9,670 nucleotides of DNA from an uncultured Lachnospiraceae bacterium (GTDB taxonomy: Bacteria > Bacillota > Clostridia > Lachnospirales > Lachnospiraceae), in assembly GCA_910577645.1 (NCBI GenBank), contig CAJTOL010000052.1, positions 1 to 9,670 on the forward strand, in the 5' to 3' direction. The notes under the pieces were generated by a model. The model had not been told where the DNA came from. It saw only the letters and a list, made by a program, of their open reading frames with translations, and searched no databases. Position numbers and translations under genes: made by a program. Every line of letters begins with the position of its first letter. Positions within the stretch are counted from its first letter, which is position 1. This document shows positions 1-5,197 of the stretch, piece after piece.

Positions 1-114
1 GACGCAGAATCGCAAATCTGTGGTGCAGAACCGTGTGTCCCCTTGTCCACTGAGGATAAGTATAGCATATCCCCGTTTTCGGGTCTAGCAAAAACAGCAG
101 GAGATATTTTATGA
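1..114 (+). CDS. Possible C-terminal end of an upstream protein, cut by the window edge
   Basis: Frame 1 is open from the first base to a TGA at 112-114, coding for about 37 residues ending in ...SGLAKTAGDIL. The stop would overlap the tadA start in the common ATGA arrangement of translationally coupled genes. The other two plus frames close earlier, near 49 and 86. The short length gives little statistical support and I do not recognise the peptide. The alternative is untranslated leader: a small hairpin can be drawn at 3-22 (CGCAGA with TCTGTG) and another at 72-83 (CCCG-TTTT-CGGG), neither followed by a T-run. Confidence 0.3.
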   Translation, partial: DAESQICGAEPCVPLSTEDKYSISPFSGLAKTAGDIL

Positions 115-581
115 CCCAAGATGAAAAATATATGAAACAGGCTCTCCGCCAGGCTAAAAAGGCGGAAGCATTAGGCGAAGTCCCAATTGGCTGTGTTATC
201 GAATATCAGGGAAAGATTATTGCCAGAGGTTATAACCGGCGTATGACCGATCACAGCGCATTAGCCCATGCAGAGATTATCGCAATTAAAAAGGCTTGTA
301 AAAAGATGGGAGACTGGCGGCTGGAAGACTGCACGTTATATGTAACACTGGAGCCATGTCCCATGTGTGCCGGTGCTATTATTCAGGCCCGGATTCCCAA
401 AGTAGTTATGGGATGCATGAATCCCAAAGCCGGCTGCGCCGGTTCTGTTCTGGATATGCTTCATCAGGATGGATTCAACCATCAGGCCGAGTCTGAAAAA
501 GGCGTGCTGGGAGAGGAATGTTCCTTGATGATGAAGAGATTTTTTAAAAATCTTCGGGAAAAAAATCAAATCAATAAATAA
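111..581 (+). CDS. tadA: tRNA-specific adenosine deaminase TadA
   Basis: Zinc-dependent deaminase that converts adenosine 34 in the anticodon of tRNA-Arg(ACG) to inosine, so that one tRNA reads several CGN codons. At 156 residues it has the usual TadA length. The cytidine/deoxycytidylate deaminase fold is clear: the HAE motif (H53, A54, E55) supplies one zinc ligand and the catalytic glutamate, and PCPMC (P82-C86) supplies the two cysteine ligands C83 and C86. The conserved NPKAG segment at 104-108 follows. An AGGAGA ribosome binding site at 99-104 lies 6 bases before the ATG, which fixes the start. The next gene, a PTS IIB, starts 36 bases downstream. In Bacillus subtilis the homologue yaaJ also sits directly before the SRP RNA and dnaX, which supports the family call. 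Guanine or cytosine deaminase is less likely given the gene order and the NPKAG segment. Confidence 0.95.
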   Translation: MTQDEKYMKQALRQAKKAEALGEVPIGCVIEYQGKIIARGYNRRMTDHSALAHAEIIAIKKACKKMGDWRLEDCTLYVTLEPCPMCAGAIIQARIPKVVMGCMNPKAGCAGSVLDMLHQDGFNHQAESEKGVLGEECSLMMKRFFKNLREKNQINK

Positions 582-617
582 AAGGGGTTATTATTTAAGA
601 TTAAGGAGGAGAAGGAC

Positions 618-929
618 ATGAAAAAAATTTTATTAGTCTGTAATGCAGGGATATCTACCAGTATATTGGTGTCCAAAATGAAAAAGGCAGCCCAGGCTCA
701 GGGGATTGATGTGTCTATTCAGGTAAAATCTATGACAGGGGTTAAAGATGTAATTCAGGACATGGATATTGTGCTGCTGGCGCCCCAGATTGGCTATGAG
801 CAGAAAAAGCTGCAGGATTTGGCGGGGGATATTCCGGTGGAAAAGGTTGATGTGAGAGATTTTGGTATACTAAATGGAGAAGGAGTTTTAAGAGAAGCAA
901 TGAAGGTTTTGGAAAACAGTGAATCTTGA
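618..929 (+). CDS. PTS lactose/cellobiose (chitobiose)-type EIIB component, stand-alone
   Basis: Small cytoplasmic phosphocarrier of 103 residues, the usual length for the chitobiose/lichenan IIB family. In known systems IIB takes phosphate from IIA on a cysteine and passes it to the sugar bound by IIC. The N-terminal phosphocysteine loop is visible as LLVCNAGISTSILVSKM, with C8 as the acceptor and the STS sequence forming the P-loop, followed by alternating beta strands and helices (VLLAPQIGYE at about 52-61). The start has a very strong AGGAGG at 604-609, 8 bases from the ATG. No IIA or IIC gene is present in the window, so the partner is unknown. It may serve a permease encoded elsewhere or act as a regulatory phosphocarrier. 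Its TGA stop (927-929) lies inside the -35 box of the SRP RNA promoter. The family call is firm; the sugar is not known. Confidence 0.88.
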   Translation: MKKILLVCNAGISTSILVSKMKKAAQAQGIDVSIQVKSMTGVKDVIQDMDIVLLAPQIGYEQKKLQDLAGDIPVEKVDVRDFGILNGEGVLREAMKVLENSES

Positions 930-954
930 CATTTTTTCAATAACAAGGTATACT
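926..954 (+). promoter_or_regulatory. Sigma-A promoter of the SRP RNA gene
   Basis: A perfect TTGACA at 926-931 and TATACT at 949-954 are separated by 17 bases, a near-consensus vegetative promoter as expected for a highly expressed stable RNA. Transcription should start near 961, leaving a short 5' extension before the mature RNA at about 985-990. The -35 box contains the stop codon of the preceding IIB gene. Confidence 0.85.
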
Positions 955-984
955 AAACGAGTTATCAAAACATAAACAAGTCAC

Positions 985-1257
985 AAAGCTTCCACGCAGC
1001 CGGGGAGATAGCGGTGCCCTGTACCTGCAATCCGCTCTAGCAGGGGTGATATCTTGCCCAGGACATTTTTCTGCAGGGCTGCCTTTGGTAAGTGGCGTTG
1101 ATGTCTGGGTCTTGTGCAACAGGAATCTGTGAACCGTGTCAGGGCAGGAATGCAGCAGCACTAAGCGGAACCTTCTGTGTGCCACAAGGCAGCCTGGGCT
1201 GAGCTAACTGCCAGAGTAACGTCTGTGGTTGATGTACAAAGCAAGATGCGTGGATTA
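985..1257 (+). ncRNA. ffs: Large (Alu-containing) bacterial signal recognition particle RNA
   Basis: RNA scaffold of the signal recognition particle. It binds Ffh and directs ribosomes making membrane or secreted proteins to FtsY. The Alu part is recognisable by close match to B. subtilis scRNA, with GGGGAGATAGCGGTGCCCTG near 1002-1021 and CAATCCGCTCTAGCAGGG at 1028-1045. The Ffh-binding apex is GTCAGG (1138-1143), a GGAA tetraloop (1147-1150) and AGCAG (1154-1158). GCCTGGGCTGAGCTAACTGC near 1192-1211 is the conserved 3' strand. The ends are set by pairing of TCCACGC (991-997) with GCGTGGA (1248-1254), so boundaries are good to a few bases. About 270 nt is the size of the Bacillus/Clostridium long form. 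Position just upstream of dnaX agrees with Bacillus gene order, although pfk intervenes here. Confidence 0.95.
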
Positions 1258-1280
1258 AAAATAAACATTTTATATCGTAA

Positions 1281-1335
1281 ATAAGCTGTATCAGGATACC
1301 AGGATTTTCCTGGACCGATACAGCTTATCTTTTTT
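1281..1335 (+). terminator. Intrinsic terminator after the SRP RNA
   Basis: A perfect 12-bp outer stem pairs ATAAGCTGTATC (1281-1292) with GATACAGCTTAT (1317-1328). A second, inner stem CCAGGA (1299-1304) with TCCTGG (1308-1313) sits across a small internal loop. The hairpin is followed by a run of six T (1330-1335). It separates the stable RNA from the downstream pfk-dnaX genes, whose candidate promoters begin directly after the T-run. Confidence 0.9.
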
Positions 1336-1337
1336 GC

Positions 1338-1383
1338 TTGCTCATGTCAGTTGTTTGCTGTATAATTACAAAATGGGTATACT
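1338..1383 (+). promoter_or_regulatory. Candidate promoter region for pfk, two overlapping sigma-A matches
   Basis: Two possible promoters overlap. One has TTGCTC (1338-1343), a 17-base spacer and a perfect TATAAT (1361-1366). The other has TTGCTG (1355-1360), a 17-base spacer and TATACT (1378-1383). Both have good -10 and weak -35 boxes. Either would give a short leader of roughly 20 to 40 bases before the pfk ATG at 1413. I cannot tell which is used, or whether both are. Confidence 0.55.
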
Positions 1384-1412
1384 ATAACCATCTTATGAAA
1401 GAGAGGCAAGAT

Positions 1413-2489
1413 ATGAGGAGAATCGGAATGTTGACCAGCGGCGGCGACTGCCAAAGCCTCAATGCCACCATGCGAGGCGTGGCAAAAGCCCTGTATAATA
1501 TGTTTGATGATGTAGAGATTGTAGGATTTGAAGAAGGATATAAAGGATTGATGTATGCAGATTACCAGATTTTAAAGCCTGGCGATTTTTCGGGAATTCT
1601 GACACGGGGCGGTACAATTCTGGGAACATCCAGACAGCCCTTTAAGCAGATGAGAGAGCCGGACGAGAACGGCCTGGATAAGGTAGAAGCCATGAAGCAT
1701 ACATACCGAAAGCTTCGGCTGGAGTGTTTGGTGGTTCTGGGTGGAAACGGCAGTCAAAAGACGGCCAACCTTTTAAGAGAAGAGGGATTAAATATCGTTT
1801 CACTTCCCAAAACGATTGATAATGATCTGTGGGGAACCGATATGACCTTTGGCTTTCAGAGCGCAGTAAACGTTGCCACCAATGCCATTGATTGTATCCA
1901 TACAACAGCAGCGTCTCATGGCCGGGTGTTTATTGTGGAAATCATGGGACATAAGGTAGGCTGGCTTACCCTTCATGCAGGGATTGCCGGTGGAGCCGAT
2001 ATTATCCTCCTTCCTGAAATCCCCTATGATTTAAATGTTGTCTGCGATGCTCTAAAAAAACGTTCTGCGGCCGGAAAGAAGTTTTCCATTATAGCAGTGG
2101 CGGAAGGAGCTATTTCTAAAGAAGATGCCGCCCTTTCTAAAAAAGAGCTGAAAGAAAAGAAGAAAAATTCCATATACCCCTCGATTGCCTATGAAATTGG
2201 CGCTAAGATTTCCCAGGCGACCGGTCAGGAGGTAAGGGTGACAGTTCCCGGCCATATGCAGAGAGGCGGAGAACCGTGCCCATATGACCGTGTTCTGTCT
2301 ACCAGATTAGGAGCAGAGGCCGCTGAACTCATAAAAAAAGGAGAATACGGCTATATGGTGGTGGTAAAGGATAATGAAATTACCAAGATTCCCCTGTCTG
2401 AGACAGCGGGAAAATTGAAATATGTAGATCCTAACGGTTCTATTATTAAGGAAGCGAAGCTTGTAGGAATCAGCTTTGGCGATAAATAA
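1413..2489 (+). CDS. pfkA: 6-phosphofructokinase, group III (mixed-substrate) type
   Basis: Phosphorylates fructose 6-phosphate to fructose 1,6-bisphosphate, the committing step of glycolysis. The 358-residue length fits the group III enzymes. Visible motifs are TSGGDCQSLN (8-17) at the phosphate-donor site, GGNGS (110-114), PKTIDND (132-138) with D136 as the expected catalytic base, IMGHKVGW (177-184), VAEG (E231) and PGHMQRGG (279-286), where H281 and R284 should bind substrate phosphate. By the usual position-104/124 rule (E. coli numbering), glycine G113 points to ATP as donor, while K133 occurs in pyrophosphate enzymes and in some ATP-using group III enzymes. ATP is therefore my better guess, not certain. 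The start at 1413 has GAGAGG at 1401-1406; an in-frame ATG at 1338 would begin inside the promoter region. dnaX follows after 34 bases, so read-through into the replication genes is likely. The lysine-rich stretch at about 242-252 is an insertion compared with E. coli PfkA. Confidence 0.93.
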   Translation: MRRIGMLTSGGDCQSLNATMRGVAKALYNMFDDVEIVGFEEGYKGLMYADYQILKPGDFSGILTRGGTILGTSRQPFKQMREPDENGLDKVEAMKHTYRKLRLECLVVLGGNGSQKTANLLREEGLNIVSLPKTIDNDLWGTDMTFGFQSAVNVATNAIDCIHTTAASHGRVFIVEIMGHKVGWLTLHAGIAGGADIILLPEIPYDLNVVCDALKKRSAAGKKFSIIAVAEGAISKEDAALSKKELKEKKKNSIYPSIAYEIGAKISQATGQEVRVTVPGHMQRGGEPCPYDRVLSTRLGAEAAELIKKGEYGYMVVVKDNEITKIPLSETAGKLKYVDPNGSIIKEAKLVGISFGDK

Positions 2490-2523
2490 TCAACAAAAAC
2501 TATAAAAGTAAGGGGCAATTACT

Positions 2524-4182
2524 ATGTCTTATACTGCGTTGTATCGAAAGTGGCGCCCTACAGCATTTGGGGAAGTGCGGGGCCAGGATCACATAGTGAC
2601 GACGCTGAAAAATCAAATACTTTCAGGCCGGATAGGTCATGCCTATCTGTTTTGCGGCACCAGGGGAACCGGTAAGACCAGTATTGCCAAGATTTTTGCC
2701 AGAGCGGTGAACTGCCAGAATCCTCAGGACGGAAGTCCGTGTAACCAGTGTCCATCCTGCAAAAGCATTATGGATGGATCTTCCATGAATGTAGTGGAAA
2801 TTGATGCAGCATCCAACAATGGCGTAGAAAATATCCGGGAAATCCGTGAACAGGTTCAATATCCACCGACAGACGGCAAATACCGTGTCTATATCATAGA
2901 CGAGGTGCATATGCTGTCAATTGGAGCGTTTAATGCTTTGCTTAAAACATTAGAGGAGCCGCCTTCCTACGTGATTTTTATATTGGCTACCACAGAGGTT
3001 CATAAAATCCCTATCACCATTTTATCCCGGTGCCAGAGATATGATTTTAAAAGGATTTCCCTGGAGACCATAGCAGGAAGGTTAAAAGAACTGATTCAGG
3101 CAGAGGAGATAGAGGTAGAGGATAAAGCCCTGCTCTATATAGCCAAAGCTGCCGATGGTTCTATGAGGGATGCTTTAAGCTTATTAGATCAATGTGCCGC
3201 CTTTCATTATGGAAAGCCTCTTACCTATGACAAAGTGTTAGATGTTCTGGGAGCAGTAGACACGGCGGTATTCAGCAAGATGTTTCGGGCAGTAATCCAG
3301 GGCAGAACCCGCGACTGTATTAAAGAATTAGAAGAACTGGTAATCCAGGGCAGAGAGCTGGGGCAATTTGTCACAGACTTTATCTGGTATATGAGAAATC
3401 TTCTTCTTACTCAAAGTGCAGAGGATGCAGAAGGTCTTTTAGATATGTCCGAAGAAAACCTGAGGCAGCTAAAGGAGGACGCAGAGCTAACAGACGGCAG
3501 TACTTTAATGCGCTATATCCGGATTTTTTCAGATTTGTCCAGTCAGATCCGGTTTGCTGCTCAAAAAAGAGTTTTGGTAGAGGTAGCTTTTATCAAGCTG
3601 ACAAAACCTTCTATGGAGGCAAATCTGGACTCTGTTTTACAGCGGTTAACAGAATTGGAGGATCAGATGGCATCCGGGGCGGCAGCTTTCGCTCCTGCCG
3701 GCGCTGCAGCGAGCTTTCCGGGATCCGGCGAGACGGAAGGAGCAGTTTCAAGTTCTCAGGGAACCGGAGCTGCACCGGGACAAACTCTCGCAGAAAATGG
3801 AGTCGGCGATTCGGTTTATACCCCGCCGGAGAAAGTTTCGTTGCCGTCTGCCCAGATAGAGGATTTAAACCTTATCCGCGGTCAATGGGGTAAGATTGTT
3901 CGGGAGATGGGAATGTCCATTCGTCCCAGCTTTCGGGACACTGTGGTGGAGCCCAGCGGAGACAGTTGCCTGTGCATTGTGTTTTCCAATGCAGCGAACT
4001 ATGCCATTGGCAGCCGCCCCAGCGTTCTTGGAGACTTGGAACGTTATATTGAAAATACTTACGGTAAAAAGCTCTATCTTAAATCCAGGCTTTCGGGGGC
4101 AGGTGAAAGGCTGGATACCATATATGTAAGTGAAGATGAATTAAAAGACAAAATCCATATGGATATTACAATCGAAGATTGA
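2524..4182 (+). CDS. dnaX: DNA polymerase III subunit gamma/tau (clamp loader ATPase)
   Basis: Clamp-loader motor subunit that, with delta and delta', opens and loads the beta sliding clamp at the replication fork. The AAA+ core is complete: Walker A GTRGTGKTS (45-53, K51), a four-cysteine zinc site (C64, C73, C76, C79), Walker B IIDEVH (124-129), arginine finger in SRC (R169) and sensor 2 GSMRDALSLLDQ (212-223, R215). The collar domain runs to about 360. A Gly/Ala/Ser-rich linker (about 384-430) leads to a C-terminal domain (about 445-552) which in tau proteins usually contacts polymerase alpha or helicase. AAGGGG (2510-2515) lies 8 bases before the ATG. At 552 residues it is similar to other Firmicutes forms and shorter than E. 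coli tau. I see no canonical frameshift site for making a short gamma form. ybaB and recR follow, the widespread dnaX-ybaB-recR cluster. Confidence 0.97.
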   Translation: MSYTALYRKWRPTAFGEVRGQDHIVTTLKNQILSGRIGHAYLFCGTRGTGKTSIAKIFARAVNCQNPQDGSPCNQCPSCKSIMDGSSMNVVEIDAASNNGVENIREIREQVQYPPTDGKYRVYIIDEVHMLSIGAFNALLKTLEEPPSYVIFILATTEVHKIPITILSRCQRYDFKRISLETIAGRLKELIQAEEIEVEDKALLYIAKAADGSMRDALSLLDQCAAFHYGKPLTYDKVLDVLGAVDTAVFSKMFRAVIQGRTRDCIKELEELVIQGRELGQFVTDFIWYMRNLLLTQSAEDAEGLLDMSEENLRQLKEDAELTDGSTLMRYIRIFSDLSSQIRFAAQKRVLVEVAFIKLTKPSMEANLDSVLQRLTELEDQMASGAAAFAPAGAAASFPGSGETEGAVSSSQGTGAAPGQTLAENGVGDSVYTPPEKVSLPSAQIEDLNLIRGQWGKIVREMGMSIRPSFRDTVVEPSGDSCLCIVFSNAANYAIGSRPSVLGDLERYIENTYGKKLYLKSRLSGAGERLDTIYVSEDELKDKIHMDITIED

Positions 4183-4213
4183 TAGATTTAGAAAAGCAGG
4201 AGGATTTAATAAA

Positions 4214-4567
4214 ATGGCAAAACGTGGAGGTTTCCCGGGAGGAATGCCTGGTAATATGAATAATTTAATGAAACAGGCTCAGCGCATGCAGCGCCAAATG
4301 GAAGAGACTGCTAAGACACTGGAAGAAAAGGAATATACTGCAACAGCCGGCGGCGGCGCAGTTACGGTTACGGTTTCGGGTAAAAAAGAAGTTACCGCAG
4401 TAAAGCTTTCAGAGGAAGTAGTAGACCCGGATGACATTGAGATGTTGGAGGATTTAATTGTTGCTGCTACCAATGAAGCATTCCGTCAGATGGAAGAGGA
4501 TTCTTCTGCTGCCATGTCTAAGCTTACCGGCGGTATAGGCGGATTAGGCGGAGGATTTCCATTCTAA
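4214..4567 (+). CDS. ybaB: YbaB/EbfC-family nucleoid-associated DNA-binding protein
   Basis: Small protein of 117 residues that in known members forms a dimer shaped like tweezers and binds DNA with little sequence preference. The family pattern is visible: a Gly/Met-rich start (FPGGMPGNMNNLMKQAQRMQ), a long amphipathic helix with Met/Gln/Glu residues (about 17-40), a beta sheet core VTVTVSGKKEVTAVKLSEEV (about 50-69), a DPDDIEMLEDLIVAATNEAF helix (about 72-91) and a glycine-rich tail GGIGGLGGGFPF. AGGAGG at 4198-4203 sets the start. Its last codons contain the recR ribosome binding site and its TAA overlaps the recR ATG by one base, so the two are translationally coupled. Position between dnaX and recR is the standard one. 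Confidence 0.95.
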   Translation: MAKRGGFPGGMPGNMNNLMKQAQRMQRQMEETAKTLEEKEYTATAGGGAVTVTVSGKKEVTAVKLSEEVVDPDDIEMLEDLIVAATNEAFRQMEEDSSAAMSKLTGGIGGLGGGFPF

Positions 4568-4569
4568 TG
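4550..4569 (+). promoter_or_regulatory. recR ribosome binding site inside the end of ybaB, with TAATG coupling
   Basis: GGAGGA at 4550-4555 is read as part of the Gly-rich tail codons of ybaB and lies 11 bases before the recR ATG at 4567. The sequence TAATG (4565-4569) combines the ybaB stop with the recR start. The terminating ribosome is well placed to reinitiate, which would keep the two proteins in proportion. Confidence 0.7.
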
Positions 4570-5163
4570 GATTATTACAGCAATCAAATTACCAAATTAA
4601 TCGAAGAATTGTCAAAGCTTCCTGGAGTAGGGGCTAAGTCTGCCCAACGGCTGGCCTTTCACATTATTAACATGCCTAAAGAGCAGGTGGAGCGTTTGGC
4701 TGGCTCTATGACCAGCGCCCGTAATAATATACAATATTGCAAGGAATGTTTTACCCTTACGGATCAGGAGCAGTGTCCCATCTGCAGTAATCAGAACAGG
4801 GATCACAGCATAATTATGGTGGTAGAAAATCCCCGGGACCTGGCGGCCTATGAGAAAACAGGCAAATACAACGGGGTTTACCATGTTCTCCACGGAGCTA
4901 TTTCCCCTATGCTGGGAATCGGCCCTAATGATATCAAGCTAAAGGAACTAATGCAGCGGTTACAGGCGGATGTAAAGGAAGTAATTATTGCTACGAATTC
5001 CAGCCTGGAAGGTGAGACAACAGCGATGTATATCAGCAAATTGATTAAACCGACAGGAATTAAGGTCAGCCGGATAGCCAGCGGCGTGCCGGTAGGCGGC
5101 GATCTGGAATACATTGATGAAGTTACTCTGCTCCGGGCATTAGAGGGCAGAGTAGAACTGTAA
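4567..5163 (+). CDS. recR: Recombination mediator protein RecR
   Basis: Acts with RecO (and RecF) to load RecA on SSB-coated single-stranded DNA during gap repair. At 198 residues it has exactly the family size. Domains in order are a helix-hairpin-helix (LSKLPGVGAKSAQRLAF, 15-31), a C4 zinc finger (C58, C61, C70, C73), a Toprim domain starting at VVENPRDLAAYE (85-96, E87) and a C-terminal Walker B-like segment SGVPVGGDLEYIDEVTL (172-188) involved in ring assembly. It is coupled to ybaB, and the next gene (TPR protein) begins 34 bases on with its own AGGAG. No sign of damage. Confidence 0.97.
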   Translation: MDYYSNQITKLIEELSKLPGVGAKSAQRLAFHIINMPKEQVERLAGSMTSARNNIQYCKECFTLTDQEQCPICSNQNRDHSIIMVVENPRDLAAYEKTGKYNGVYHVLHGAISPMLGIGPNDIKLKELMQRLQADVKEVIIATNSSLEGETTAMYISKLIKPTGIKVSRIASGVPVGGDLEYIDEVTLLRALEGRVEL

Positions 5164-5197
5164 CGAAGGAAAGAAAAGCGTTAGGAGATGCAGAAAG

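Noticed and set aside
937..1185. Antisense frame of 82 codons
   Set aside because: Lies across the SRP RNA, whose conserved sequence and pairing explain these bases.
1338..1412. Longer start for phosphofructokinase, adding 25 residues
   Set aside because: The extension overlaps the promoter region, lacks a ribosome binding site, and family members begin at MRRIGMLTSGG.
3563..3569. A6G run in dnaX as a programmed frameshift or slippage site for a short gamma form
   Set aside because: In the reading frame the codons are CAA AAA AGA, not A AAA AAG, and it falls inside the collar domain, before where gamma forms normally end.
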